Source: Terrabacter tumescens (lineage in GTDB: Bacteria > Actinomycetota > Actinomycetes > Actinomycetales > Dermatophilaceae). From it: a stretch of DNA of 64,000 bases. Where the stretch lies: assembly GCF_014646815.1 (NCBI RefSeq), contig NZ_BMNZ01000002.1, forward strand, positions 124,001 through 188,000, written 5' to 3'. Below are positions 8,318 to 17,167 of the stretch, piece after piece. The notes beneath the pieces are model-generated. The model did no database searches, had not been told where the DNA came from, and worked only from the letters and a program-made list of their open reading frames with translations. The first letter of the stretch is position 1; each line of letters begins with the position of its first letter. Both the position numbers and the translations under genes were made by a program.

Positions 8318-9160
8318 TCAGAGGTCGGGCCGGCACACCCCGCGGCCGAGGATCGCGAGCCCGCGACGGTCACCGTCGGAGGGGCCGGCGCCCGTGCCAC
8401 CCGTCTCGGACATCAGCTGCGTCGCGTCGGAGACGTGGTTGAGGCCGAGCACGTGGCCGATCTCGTGCTCGACGACGGCCCGGGCGGAGTCACGACGGCC
8501 CGCCGCGAGCAGGTCGTCCATGGCGGCGCGGTCGAGCCAGACCGACCCGGTGACGTAGACGAGCACGCCGTCGCCCGCTGCGCGCGGTGTGCTGCCGCCG
8601 AGCCCGACGGTGCCGCCCGCGAGCCGGGGGATCTGCTCCGGCGTCGCGAAGGAGACGTAGACCGGCGCCCACCGGTCGCCGTAGCGGTCCGGCTGGTAGG
8701 GGTCACGCTCGGGCGTCGGGGGCTCGTCGGTGAGCCCGTCGTCGACGAACCGCAGGCCGCTGGCCGCCGACATCGTCGCGACCGCCTCGCGCACGAGGGC
8801 GTCGCCGCCGGGAGGCAGCCCGACCGTGCTCGTCGTGAAGTGGATCGGGCGGCACGGGTCGTAGGCCACCGGGTCGGCGCCGTTGCCCTGCATCCGCATG
8901 AACGTGTAGCCCCCGTGGCCGCCCGGCATCGACGGCGGCGCACCGAGCGGCGCACGGGCCGCGCCGATGCCGGCCGGCGGCGCGTCGGCGCCGAGACCGT
9001 GCCGCGAGTCGAAGGGCCGCACCTGCCACAGCCAGACCGAGACCGCCACGACGACGGCGAGGACCGCCACGGCCCGCCCCAGGGACAGACCCGCCCACGA
9101 GAGAGGCGCACGGGTGGCCCGGTGCCGGCCGGGTACGCGAACGAGGGACCCCTGACGCAT
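8318..9160 (-). CDS. Membrane-anchored matrixin-type zinc metalloprotease
   Basis: About 280 residues. An N-terminal basic stretch and one hydrophobic segment (RAVAVLAVVVAVSVWLW) anchor the protein, and a proline/glycine-rich linker leads to an exported protease domain. The zinc motif HEIGHVLGLNHV matches HExxHxxGxxH of metzincins, followed by a Met-containing turn (QLMSE), so it is a matrixin/ADAM-type fold. CDP-type cysteines near the middle and end may form a disulfide. ATGs at 9169 and 9160 are both possible; neither has a clear ribosome site. It is divergent from the M50-like gene. Substrate is unknown. Confidence 0.8.
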   Translation of the reverse strand: MRQGSLVRVPGRHRATRAPLSWAGLSLGRAVAVLAVVVAVSVWLWQVRPFDSRHGLGADAPPAGIGAARAPLGAPPSMPGGHGGYTFMRMQGNGADPVAYDPCRPIHFTTSTVGLPPGGDALVREAVATMSAASGLRFVDDGLTDEPPTPERDPYQPDRYGDRWAPVYVSFATPEQIPRLAGGTVGLGGSTPRAAGDGVLVYVTGSVWLDRAAMDDLLAAGRRDSARAVVEHEIGHVLGLNHVSDATQLMSETGGTGAGPSDGDRRGLAILGRGVCRPDL

Positions 9161-9284
9161 GTCCTGCATCGTGCCGTGAACCGCCTGTCCTGTCGCATCG
9201 AGTCCGTCGCCCGTGCGGGACCGACCCGTGACGTACCCAGCGCGCGTGCGTCGCCCACACGGTCGTCGGCTAGGTTCAGCGTCC

Positions 9285-9992
9285 GTGGACTGGTTCGAGG
9301 CGGTACGCGACCGGGTGGTCCCGGCGACCGGCGACGTCGCGCTGACGGCGCCTCGCCTGCTCATCGTCCTGGGCGTCGCCCTGGTCCTCGTCGCCGTCGA
9401 GCCGCTGTGGCGGGTCGTGCGCCTCGCCGTAACCCTCGTGCACGAGCTCGGACACGCCGTCGTCGGCGTCCTCGTCGGTCGACAGTTCACCGGCTTCGTC
9501 CTGCGCGGCGACATGTCCGGTCACGCCGTGACGCGCGGCCCCGTCCGTGGGGCCGGCCGCGTCGCCTCGACGTGGGCGGGCTACCCGATGCCGGCCCTGC
9601 TCGGCGCCGCCGTGGTGTGGGCCGCCGGACGCGGCTGGGCCGCTCCCGTCATCACGGCCGGGCTCGCCGTCCTGCTCTTCGCCCTCGTCCGGGTGCGGTC
9701 GGCGCTGACCGTCGTCGTCATGGTCGTCTCGATCGCCGCCTCGGCCGCCCTGTGGTGGTGGCGCGACGACGCGCTTCAGACGCAGGTGCTCGTCGGCTTC
9801 GGGGTCGTGCTGCTCGTCGGGGCGTGGCGCCACCTGTCCGCGGTGCTCCGCGACCGCAGCCGCGGGAGCGACCCCGGTGTCCTCGCCTCACTGACCCGCG
9901 TGCCGCGCGGGCTGTGGAACCTCTCCTTCTTCGTCGTCTGCGCGCTCGCGACCTGGGTGGTCGGCGCCGAGGTCGTCGCGACCCTCCGCTGA
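9285..9992 (+). CDS. M50-type integral membrane metallopeptidase homologue
   Basis: A 235-residue multi-pass membrane protein with about six hydrophobic segments. HELGH in the second segment (TLVHELGHAVVG) matches the HExxH of site-2-type proteases. The family is the short actinobacterial M50B-like group, for which proteolysis has not been proven. The GTG at 9285 is chosen because the upstream in-frame stretch is not hydrophobic and overlaps the divergent promoter region. A GC-rich hairpin follows the stop and likely terminates both this gene and the convergent Lon-N gene. Confidence 0.75.
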   Translation: MDWFEAVRDRVVPATGDVALTAPRLLIVLGVALVLVAVEPLWRVVRLAVTLVHELGHAVVGVLVGRQFTGFVLRGDMSGHAVTRGPVRGAGRVASTWAGYPMPALLGAAVVWAAGRGWAAPVITAGLAVLLFALVRVRSALTVVVMVVSIAASAALWWWRDDALQTQVLVGFGVVLLVGAWRHLSAVLRDRSRGSDPGVLASLTRVPRGLWNLSFFVVCALATWVVGAEVVATLR

Positions 9993-9993
9993 A

Positions 9994-10017
9994 CGCCGGG
10001 CCGGCCTCGGCCCGGCG
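9994..10017. terminator. Bidirectional hairpin between convergent genes
   Basis: A perfect 9-bp stem (9994-10002 with 10009-10017) with a 6-base loop fills the 28-base gap between two convergent stop codons. Confidence 0.6.
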
Positions 10018-10020
10018 GGT

Positions 10021-10671
10021 TCAGTTGAGGCTGAACGGCGGCAACGGGGCGCGAGCCACGGCGCCGAGCGCGGAGGCGAACTCACGCTCGCGCCGGACGA
10101 GCTGCAGGCCCAGGCGCAGACGCGACTCCGTGTCGCTGCTCGAGAGGAGGCGCTGGCGATCGGCCACGTCGAGGCTCACGGTGTCGGGCACGGCATACGC
10201 CAGCGAGCGGTCGTCGGCAGGGAACTCGGGCACCTGGCCCGTGGCGTCGGCGAACGCGGTCAGCTCGGCGCGCAGCCGGGCGGCGAGGTCGAGGACCGTC
10301 GCCGGGTCACCGTCGGGCTCGGTCAGCCACGTGACGCGCGCCGTCGTGTAGGGCGTGTCGGCCGACTCGTCGATGGCGTCGAGGCGGAAGCGGTCGGTGC
10401 CCTCGGAGACGACGAGGAAGCGCTCACCCTCGAGGGCGGCGGCCTGGGTCAGCAGCGCGCCACAGCCGACCGGGTGGAGGGCGCGCACGCCGTCCTCGCC
10501 GACCTCGAAACCCTCACGGATGGCGACGACGCCGAAGACCGGCGAGCGCTCGTCCTGGCCGTCGAGCAGGTCTCTCAGCAGCTGGACGTAGCGCGGCTCG
10601 AAGATCTGCAGCGGCAGCCGCCCACCGGGCATGAGCACGGTGCCGAGCGGGAACAGCGGCAGGATCGCCAT
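10021..10671 (-). CDS. Stand-alone Lon substrate-binding (LON-N) domain protein
   Basis: A 216-residue protein made of the Lon N-terminal domain only. It starts ILPLFPLGTVLMPGGRLPLQIFEPRY, typical of the beta-rich LON domain, with no AAA+ or protease part. Such single-domain proteins are common in actinobacteria and are thought to bind or present substrates; function is unproven. ATG at 10671. It converges on the M50-like gene and lies upstream, in the same direction, of nothing obvious, so it is probably monocistronic. Confidence 0.85.
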   Translation of the reverse strand: MAILPLFPLGTVLMPGGRLPLQIFEPRYVQLLRDLLDGQDERSPVFGVVAIREGFEVGEDGVRALHPVGCGALLTQAAALEGERFLVVSEGTDRFRLDAIDESADTPYTTARVTWLTEPDGDPATVLDLAARLRAELTAFADATGQVPEFPADDRSLAYAVPDTVSLDVADRQRLLSSSDTESRLRLGLQLVRREREFASALGAVARAPLPPFSLN

Positions 10672-10730
10672 ACGACCAGCCTAGGTCGCAACCGCGACAG
10701 CGCCAGTGGCGCTGTCGAACCCTGAGGACC

Positions 10731-11732
10731 TCAGTCCGAGACCCCGGACGTCATCGCCTGCGTGGCGGGCAGGTCCTCCGGGTCGACGACCGCGGGACGC
10801 GAGCCGGTGATCGAGCCCTCGCGGACCTCGCCGTGCAGCTCCTCGACCTCGTCGAGCATCTCCGCAGGCGAGCCGTTGATGGCCGTGGCCAGCCCGAGCG
10901 CCAGCCCACGCAGCTCCTGATCGCCGAGGCCGAGCCGGACCGCCACCGCGGCCGCGTTGACGGGCCGCTTCTCGGGATCCTTCTCGAGGCACTCCGCGAT
11001 GAGGTCGCGCAGGTCCTCGGGGATCTCGTCGGGCAGCGGCGGGGGCGGCTCGTTGACGTGGCTGAGCGCCGTCGCGATGGGGGTGCCCCGGTCGAAGGGG
11101 CGCTGTCCCACGAGCATCTCGTGCGCCACGACGCCCAGGGCGTAGAGGTCGCTCGCGCCGGTCGCCGCGTGCCCGAGGGCCTGCTCCGGGCTGATGTAGT
11201 TGGGGGTGCCGAGCATCTCGCCGTGCTGCGTGTGGCCCGAGGCGTCGAGGGCACGGGCGATGCCGAAGTCGGTGAGCTTCACGAGGCCGTCGTCGCGGAC
11301 CATGATGTTGGCCGGCTTGATGTCGCGGTGCACGACCCGGGCCTCGTGCGCCACGCCGAGGGCGAGCGCCGCCTGACCCATGATCGAGCGGACCTCGCTC
11401 GCCGGGAGCGGCCCGCGCTCCCTGAGCACCGCGGAGAGCGGCTCGCCGGACACGAGCTCCATGACGAGGAAGGCGAGGCCCTGGTCCTCGCCGTAGTCGA
11501 AGACCGTCGCGATGTTGGTGTGCATGAGGGCCGCCGAGTGCACGGCCTCGTCGCGGAAGCGCAGGGCGAAGAGCCGCTCGTGGTCGGCGTCGGGACGCAT
11601 GATCTTGACGGCGACCTCGCGCTGCAGCACCGAGTCGGTGCCGGCCCAGACGTCAGCCATCCCCCCGGAGGCGATGCGCTGGTCCAGGCGGTAGCGCTCG
11701 CCCAGCACGAACCCTTCTTCCAGACGGTTCAT
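10731..11732 (-). CDS. Soluble Ser/Thr protein kinase
   Basis: A 333-residue Hanks-type kinase. It shows the glycine loop with GGMADVW, the ATP lysine in VAVKIM, the catalytic HRDIKPANI, DFGIA, and the activation segment GTPNYISPEQ. Unlike PknA and PknB further along it has no transmembrane segment; a roughly 65-residue acidic tail ending MTSGVSD follows the kinase lobe. The ATG at 11732 places the kinase domain at residue 10, matching PknA's spacing; the longer upstream frame runs into non-coding hairpins and tRNA-Leu. Its sequence is close to pknA of this window, suggesting an old duplication. Confidence 0.85.
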   Translation of the reverse strand: MNRLEEGFVLGERYRLDQRIASGGMADVWAGTDSVLQREVAVKIMRPDADHERLFALRFRDEAVHSAALMHTNIATVFDYGEDQGLAFLVMELVSGEPLSAVLRERGPLPASEVRSIMGQAALALGVAHEARVVHRDIKPANIMVRDDGLVKLTDFGIARALDASGHTQHGEMLGTPNYISPEQALGHAATGASDLYALGVVAHEMLVGQRPFDRGTPIATALSHVNEPPPPLPDEIPEDLRDLIAECLEKDPEKRPVNAAAVAVRLGLGDQELRGLALGLATAINGSPAEMLDEVEELHGEVREGSITGSRPAVVDPEDLPATQAMTSGVSD

Positions 11733-12077
11733 GTCAGGGGCACCTGCGGCTTTCGGACTGAAGGTGCGCGTCAGTTGACATCTCAAGGGGCCTTCGTCAG
11801 CGGTCATGGTACGTGAGGACGTGGAGGTTGGTGAACTTCCCGTCCCGGACTGATTCGAGCCGTCCCCCCGGGTGCACGGCTCCCGCCTACATACCCCTGT
11901 CCGTACCGCCTCGAACAGGTGATTTCGTCGCGTCCTCGGGTGCGCGAGGGGGGAGCCGTCCTCCCTCGCTGGCGCTCGGTCGTCCTCCCAAATCCCGGCG
12001 GCGCACGCGATGACGAAGGGCCCCTCCGACATGACGAAGGGCCCCAGTTCCATGAACTGGGGCCCTTCGTCATCGCG
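11733..12077. other. Gap between the kinase gene and tRNA-Leu
   Basis: No gene found in this 345-base stretch. It holds the kinase promoter region, a 15-base direct copy of the tRNA-Leu 3' end (11940-11954, matching 12077-12091) and two inverted repeats that compete for the same right arm (see the terminator entry). The whole stretch could be the remnant of an insertion at the tRNA gene. Confidence 0.5.
12031..12073 (-). terminator. tRNA-Leu terminator hairpin
   Basis: A perfect 20-bp stem (12031-12050 with 12054-12073) with a 3-base loop, directly after the tRNA-Leu 3' end. The right arm can instead pair with a second copy further downstream: 12001-12024 with 12059-12082, also perfect over 24 bp and reaching into the tRNA acceptor end. 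Only one of the two structures can form at a time. Confidence 0.75.
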
Positions 12078-12160
12078 TGCGCGAGGGGGGATTTGAACCC
12101 CCACGCCCTTTCGGACACTGGCACCTGAAGCCAGCGCGTCTGCCGTTCCGCCACTCGCGC
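12078..12160 (-). tRNA. tRNA-Leu (CAG)
   Basis: An 83-nt class II tRNA. The 7-bp acceptor stem is GCGCGAG with CTCGCGC, the anticodon loop is TTCAGGT (anticodon CAG, reading CUG), a long variable arm is present, and the T arm is GGGGGTTCAAATCCCCC. The discriminator is A and CCA is not encoded. Confidence 0.93.
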
Positions 12161-12255
12161 GTGACAAGGAGACAGTGTGCTGTATCAGGCCCACTATCGC
12201 CAAACCGGGCACGCCCGGAGGCCGTCAAGGCCGATCGCGTATGCCGTGTGGCTGG

Positions 12256-13968
12256 CTACGTGACCACCGGTGCGTCCGCGTCGGGGACCTCGCCCGCCAC
12301 CACCTGAGGTCGCTCGGCCGAGGAGCCCGAGCCCCCGGCATACCCCTCCCGGTGGCGTCCGCGAGGGGTCCGGCGCGGGTCGCCGAGCGACAGGGTGGCG
12401 AGCAGGCCGAGGACGAGGAAGCCGGCGGCGGTGAACGCGGCGAACCTCGTCGCGTCGGAGAAGGCCTGCTCGGCGACGGGCGCGGCAGCCGCGGTGCGCG
12501 GGTCCTTGGCCAGGGCGGGGATGGCCCCGCCCGCGCTCTCGACGACGGCGTTGACGATGCCGGTCCGGGCGGCCTCGGGCACCCCGAGGTCGGTCAGGCC
12601 CGAGTCGAGGCGGGCGCCGGCGGTCGTGAACAGGACCGTGCCGAGGATCGCGATGCCGAGCGCCGAGCCGACCTGGCGGGCCGTCGACTGCAGGCCCGAG
12701 CCCTCGCCGCTGCGCTCGACCGGCACGTCGACGAGGACGACCCCGGTCAGCTGCGCGGTCGCGAGCCCGACGCCGAAGCCGTAGACGAAGAGGCATGGCG
12801 TGACCGCGAGCCACGACGTCGAGGGGCCGATGGCCAGGCCGAGGCCGGCGACGCCGACGATCTCGGCGACGATGCCGATCCGCACGATGGCGGCCGCGGT
12901 GAGGCGGGCGCTGAGCACGGTGACGAGGCCACTCGCCGTGAACGAGCCGATGGCGAGCGCCAGGAGCACCAGGCCGGTCTGGAAGGCGGTGTAGCCGAGG
13001 ACGTTCTGCAGCCACAGCGGCAGGGACAGCACGATGCCGAACTCGCCGAGACTGACGATCATCGCGGCGATGTTGCCGTTGCGGAACGACCGGATCCCGA
13101 AGAGGTCGAAGCGGAAGAGCGTCGGCAGCCCGGCCGCCGTGCGCCGCAGCGTCCGCACGACGAAGATCGTCCCGGCGAGCACCGTCACCGCGAAGGCCAC
13201 CGCGACCGGCGACAGACCGCTCGACCACGTCCACGTGCCGAGCTGGAACGGCTTGGTCACGGCCCACCAGCCGTAGGTGCGGCCCTCGATGAGCCCGAAG
13301 GCGAGAGTCGCGAAGGTGACGGCCGACAGCAGCGCGCCGACGACGTCGATGCGCCCCGCTCGCGGCGAGCGCGACTCGTCGACGAAGAGCAGGACGCCCG
13401 CGACGATGAGCAGGCCGATGGGCAGGTTGATGCCGAAGGCCCAGCGCCACGAGAACGACGTCGTGAGCCAGCCGCCGAGGAGGGGGCCCACGGCGACCAT
13501 ACCGCCGATGGTCGAGCCCCAGACGGCGAAGGCGATGCCGCGCTCGCGCCCGGTGAAGCCGGCGTTGATGAGCGAGAGCGTCGTCGGCAGGATCATGGCG
13601 CCGCCGAAGCCCTGGATGATCCGGGCCCCGATGAGCGCCTCGCCCGAGCCGACGACGGCCGCGAGCACCGAGGCGGCGACGAAGACGACGACGCCGATGA
13701 GGAGCATCCGGCGTCGCCCGATGCGGTCTGCGATCGTGCCCCAGATGAGCAGCGTCGCCGCGAAGACGAGCGTGTAGGACTCCTGCACCCACTGGACCTG
13801 CGACGAGCTGAGCCCCAGGTCGTCGACGATGTAGGGCACCGCGACGTTGACGATGGTCGAGTCGACGATGATCAGCGCCACCGCGACGCTGATCGCGACG
13901 AGGCCGAACCAGCGCCGACGGTCGCCACCGCGGGCCACTGCGCCCGGCTGAGCCGCTTCTTGACTCAT
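12256..13968 (-). CDS. MFS drug-efflux transporter (DHA2/EmrB-QacA type)
   Basis: A 570-residue major-facilitator protein with about 14 hydrophobic segments. The first helix has the DSTIVNVAVP motif (motif D1 of 14-TM drug/H+ antiporters), and GTIADRIGRRRML matches the loop 2-3 motif A. The long extracytoplasmic loop before the last helix is typical of DHA2 pumps. The start at 13968 has a clear ribosome site (GGAGGA). It is divergent from a MarR regulator with a perfect palindrome between them, so it is presumably a proton-driven efflux pump repressed by that regulator. Its substrate is unknown. Confidence 0.88.
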   Translation of the reverse strand: MSQEAAQPGAVARGGDRRRWFGLVAISVAVALIIVDSTIVNVAVPYIVDDLGLSSSQVQWVQESYTLVFAATLLIWGTIADRIGRRRMLLIGVVVFVAASVLAAVVGSGEALIGARIIQGFGGAMILPTTLSLINAGFTGRERGIAFAVWGSTIGGMVAVGPLLGGWLTTSFSWRWAFGINLPIGLLIVAGVLLFVDESRSPRAGRIDVVGALLSAVTFATLAFGLIEGRTYGWWAVTKPFQLGTWTWSSGLSPVAVAFAVTVLAGTIFVVRTLRRTAAGLPTLFRFDLFGIRSFRNGNIAAMIVSLGEFGIVLSLPLWLQNVLGYTAFQTGLVLLALAIGSFTASGLVTVLSARLTAAAIVRIGIVAEIVGVAGLGLAIGPSTSWLAVTPCLFVYGFGVGLATAQLTGVVLVDVPVERSGEGSGLQSTARQVGSALGIAILGTVLFTTAGARLDSGLTDLGVPEAARTGIVNAVVESAGGAIPALAKDPRTAAAAPVAEQAFSDATRFAAFTAAGFLVLGLLATLSLGDPRRTPRGRHREGYAGGSGSSAERPQVVAGEVPDADAPVVT

Positions 13969-13981
13969 GCTTCCTCCAAGG

Positions 13982-14002
13982 ATGTTTAGATCGTCTAAAC
14001 AT
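13982..14002. promoter_or_regulatory. Palindromic operator of the MarR/efflux pair
   Basis: A perfect 9-bp inverted repeat, ATGTTTAGA and TCTAAACAT around TCG. It lies between the divergent efflux and MarR genes and overlaps where both promoters must be. It is unusually AT-rich for this genome, and is the likely MarR-dimer binding site. Confidence 0.8.
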
Positions 14003-14024
14003 ATGGAAGCAGTACCATCGCCCC

Positions 14025-14498
14025 ATGGCAATCCCGCTCCCGGACGGCACCCCGCCGCGCGCCCACGAGCCCGAGACGTGGGCGCTTCGAGCCCTCGGGA
14101 CGGCCTCGGCCGAGGCCTCCGGCGCACTGGCCCGGCGGATGCGGATGCACCCGACCGACCTGTCGGCGATGAGCCACGTCGCCGCCTCGGACGGCCACCT
14201 CGGCCCGCGCGAGCTGAGCACGCGGCTCGGCATCACCCCGGCCGCGATGACCGACGTCGTCGACCGGCTCGAGGCCGCCGGGCACCTGCTCCGCGAGCGC
14301 GACACCGCCGACCGTCGCCGGGTGCGGCTCGTGCCCACCGAGTCCGCCGCCACCGAGGTCCGCGGCCAGCTGCGCAGCCTCCTCGACCGGCTCGACGCCC
14401 TGACCGACGACTTCACCGACGCCGAGCGCGACGCGATCCACCGCTACCTGCAGGCCGCGACCGAGGCCTACCACCGGTTCGCCGTCGACGAGGGCTGA
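14025..14498 (+). CDS. MarR family transcriptional regulator
   Basis: A 157-residue winged-helix regulator. The helix-turn-helix is at about residues 60-85 (LSTRLGITPAAMTDVVDRLE), followed by the wing RDTADRRRVRLVPT, which is the diagnostic MarR DxRxxxxxLT-type pattern. The N- and C-terminal helices form the dimer. Likely autoregulated and repressing the divergent efflux pump through the palindrome 22 bases upstream. Ligand is unknown. Confidence 0.9.
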   Translation: MAIPLPDGTPPRAHEPETWALRALGTASAEASGALARRMRMHPTDLSAMSHVAASDGHLGPRELSTRLGITPAAMTDVVDRLEAAGHLLRERDTADRRRVRLVPTESAATEVRGQLRSLLDRLDALTDDFTDAERDAIHRYLQAATEAYHRFAVDEG

Positions 14499-14541
14499 CG
14501 CCCGTCGCGCGGGGGTCGCGCGAATTCGGCTCAGGACTCGG

Positions 14542-15366
14542 TCAGGGGGCCGGCCGGGTGCCGCCGTGCGGCACACCGAGCAGGTATGCCGCGTCGGCGA
14601 ACGCGCCCCCGAGCACCCCGGGCGGGCGGCTGGGGTCACGACGCTCCACCCCCGACGCGTGGACCTCGGCGTCGTCCTGGGGGTCGAAGCCGATCGCCAG
14701 ACCGGGGGCCAGGTCGACCCTGCGCCTCGTGTTGCGCGAGACGCCCCACACGACGTGGTGGCCGACCGCACCGGTCGTCAGCGTCGCGAGCACGAGCCGC
14801 GTCATGTCGTCGGGCGACAGCCACGACTGCAGCGAGCGCGGCCCGCCGGGAGCGTCGTCGAAGGTCATGATGCGGGCGCTGACGACCGTCATCCCGAAAC
14901 GGCCGGCATACAACCCCCCGAGCGCCTCGAGGGCCGCCTTGCTGACGCCGTAGTACGTGTCGGGCGCCGGCAGCGGCATCCCCTCGCGGACGAGCGGTGC
15001 GTCCACCGGCACGAACCCCGCGGCGTGGACCGAGCTGGCGAGCAGCAGCCGAGGGACGCCGGCCAACCGCGCCGCCTCGCACACGGCGTGGGTGCCGTCG
15101 ATGTTGACGGCGAGGATGTCGGCCCAGGCCCGCTCGTCGGAGTGCGCGCCGAGGTGCACGACGAGGTCGGCGCCGGCGAAGGCCTCCGCCTGGGTGTCGA
15201 CGTCGCGCAGGTCGGACTCGACCGCGCGCTCGGTCGCCGGGTCGACGTCGCGCAGCGGCACGCCGGGGCCGTCGACCAGGACGAGATGGTGCCCCGCCGC
15301 GCGCAGGCGTGGTCGCAACGCCGTGGCGATTCGACCGGAGGCGCCGGTCAGGGCGAGGAGCGCCAC
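14542..15366 (-). CDS. NAD-dependent epimerase/dehydratase (uronate-dehydrogenase-like)
   Basis: A 274-residue extended short-chain dehydrogenase. It shows the GASGRIA nucleotide motif (residues 8-14), HLGAHSD, N.DGT, a Ser in SSVHAAGF and the catalytic YGVSK (YxxxK). This set, with a compact C-terminus, resembles bacterial uronate dehydrogenases (Udh), which oxidise galacturonate or glucuronate. No uronate-catabolism genes are visible, so the substrate is inferred only from family resemblance. The GGCATAC motif occurs twice inside the gene. Confidence 0.8.
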   Translation of the reverse strand: MALLALTGASGRIATALRPRLRAAGHHLVLVDGPGVPLRDVDPATERAVESDLRDVDTQAEAFAGADLVVHLGAHSDERAWADILAVNIDGTHAVCEAARLAGVPRLLLASSVHAAGFVPVDAPLVREGMPLPAPDTYYGVSKAALEALGGLYAGRFGMTVVSARIMTFDDAPGGPRSLQSWLSPDDMTRLVLATLTTGAVGHHVVWGVSRNTRRRVDLAPGLAIGFDPQDDAEVHASGVERRDPSRPPGVLGGAFADAAYLLGVPHGGTRPAP

Positions 15367-15402
15367 GTCAGCGACCGACCCGACGAGCCACCCGCACCCG
15401 GC

Positions 15403-16935
15403 TCAGAGGCCGTCGACGACGACGGCAGCCATCTCCATGCACGACTCGTGCGTCTTGCGGCTGATCTTCAGCGGGTCGAGGTGCAGGCCCGGCGCGAGCA
15501 TCGGGTCGTAGGGGATGTCGACGACCGCGCGCACCCACTGCTCGAAGTGCTCGCGCGTGTGCACGCCGGCGCCGACGTCGTTGCCCTTGGCCGAGGTGTG
15601 CGAGATGACGCAGACGGCGTTGCGCACGAGGTCGCCCCGGCCCATCGCGACGAGCGCGTCGAGGTTCTTGGCGGCGACGACCGACGTGTCGTCCTTGAGC
15701 GACGTCGCGAAGACGAGCATGTCGGCGCGGGCGGCGGCCGCGAGCCAGTTGGGTGACAGGCGGTTGTTGCCCGTGTCGACGACGATCATCCGGTAGAAGC
15801 GCGACAGCTGCGTGTGGAGGTCCTCGAACTCCTGCTCGCCGATGATGCGCATCGCCTCGTCGTCGTCAGCCGAGGCCAGCACGTCGAAGGACAGCCCCCG
15901 CTGCTCGCGCACCCAGTGCTCGAGCTCGGACGTGCCGGCGTTGGGGTCCTCGGCGATCGTCGGCAGGGCACCGAGCAGGTCGACGACCGTGCGGTGGTGG
16001 CTCTGCGACGGCGCGCGCATGCCGAGCGTGCCCTCGGTCTCGTTGTTGTCCCACGCGAGGACGGAGCCGGACCGGTAGCGGCCGAGGTAGCTGGCCAGCA
16101 TGAGCGTGACGAGCGTCTTGCCGCCGCCGCCCTTGGTGTTGATGACCATGATCGTCTTGCGGCCGCCCAGGGGCCGGGCGATGCGGTCGATGCGGTCGCG
16201 CTCGAGCATCTCCTTGACGCTCGGCCCCATGCCGAAGGCCTTGCGCAGGCCCGAGTTGGCCTTGGTCTTCTGGCGCTCACCCTTGGAGCGGGCCGTGATG
16301 AGGTCCTCGGCGCTGGGCCGGTCGGAGTTGCCGGCGCGCGCGGCGGGGGTCAGGTCGTACTCCGCCGGGTCGTAGCCGCGCTCGGCGGCCATGGCGGCCA
16401 CGTCGGGGTCGACGGCCGGCCGGGCGGCATACGCCCGCTGTGCCGCGGTGTGGTCGGTCGTCCCGGGGGCCGCGGACGTCGACGCGGCACCCGAGTCGTA
16501 GGCGTCGGAGGCGGACCCGGCGGGCGTCCAGCCGCTTGAGGTCTGCTCGGGCTCCTCGGTGGCGGACGCCGACCAGTCGGCGGTGCCGGGGTCGGAGGGC
16601 TCCCAGTCGGTCCACGTGTTGGTCGAGCCGGACGTGCTCGCCGGGCCGGCGTCCTCGGCGTCGTCGCTGCCGAGCGAGCCGCCGTTCTGCGAGTAGCCGT
16701 TCAGGCGGCCCAGCTCGGAGGTGTCGTAGGCGGCGGTGTCGTCGGAGACCTCGCCGGACTGCCAGGAGGTGTCGTCCCACGTCGAGCTCCATGGGTCGGC
16801 CGGGGCCGCCTCGGGCTCGGTGGCGCCGGCACCCGCTACGGGGATGGGGAGAGCGAAGCCACCCGGGATGGTGTTGTTCGCCGAGAAGCCGGGGATGCCC
16901 TGGCTCTCGGTGCTACCGGTCTCGTCCTTGCTCAT
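15403..16935 (-). CDS. MinD/ParA-like ATPase with long disordered N-terminus
   Basis: A 510-residue protein. Residues 1-230 are low-complexity, rich in Ser, Thr, Gly, Asp and Trp. The C-terminal 280 residues are a deviant-Walker-A ATPase: VINTKGGGGKT, a VVDTGNN Walker-B-like segment and a DTSVVAAKNLD region. This layout resembles actinobacterial MinD-like ATPases of the EspI/SCO5717 type associated with type VII secretion or cell-surface systems. No secretion genes lie nearby, so it is an orphan here. ATG at 16935 is preceded by AAGGAG. It is divergent from the fhaA operon. Confidence 0.8.
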   Translation of the reverse strand: MSKDETGSTESQGIPGFSANNTIPGGFALPIPVAGAGATEPEAAPADPWSSTWDDTSWQSGEVSDDTAAYDTSELGRLNGYSQNGGSLGSDDAEDAGPASTSGSTNTWTDWEPSDPGTADWSASATEEPEQTSSGWTPAGSASDAYDSGAASTSAAPGTTDHTAAQRAYAARPAVDPDVAAMAAERGYDPAEYDLTPAARAGNSDRPSAEDLITARSKGERQKTKANSGLRKAFGMGPSVKEMLERDRIDRIARPLGGRKTIMVINTKGGGGKTLVTLMLASYLGRYRSGSVLAWDNNETEGTLGMRAPSQSHHRTVVDLLGALPTIAEDPNAGTSELEHWVREQRGLSFDVLASADDDEAMRIIGEQEFEDLHTQLSRFYRMIVVDTGNNRLSPNWLAAAARADMLVFATSLKDDTSVVAAKNLDALVAMGRGDLVRNAVCVISHTSAKGNDVGAGVHTREHFEQWVRAVVDIPYDPMLAPGLHLDPLKISRKTHESCMEMAAVVVDGL

Positions 16936-17167
16936 CGAGCACTCCTTGCTGGCCTGACGCGGCGGGAACCTGGTGCGCGACCCCGCCACGGGATCCGTGT
17001 GATCGTCCCACGACTGCGCCACACATCAAACCCGCCGACCACCACCCTGTGGGCCCGAACGGGCGTTTTGCCCGGGCCTCCACAGACTGTCGGTTGGGGG
17101 CTGTAGGGGGTGACCCGGTTACGATGAAGCGCCCAGCACGAGCGCTCAACACGGAGGAGGAGACGGC

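Noticed and set aside
10731..12212. A 493-residue kinase starting at 12212
   Set aside because: The extra N-terminus would cross tRNA-Leu and its terminator hairpin. The start at 11732 matches the family.
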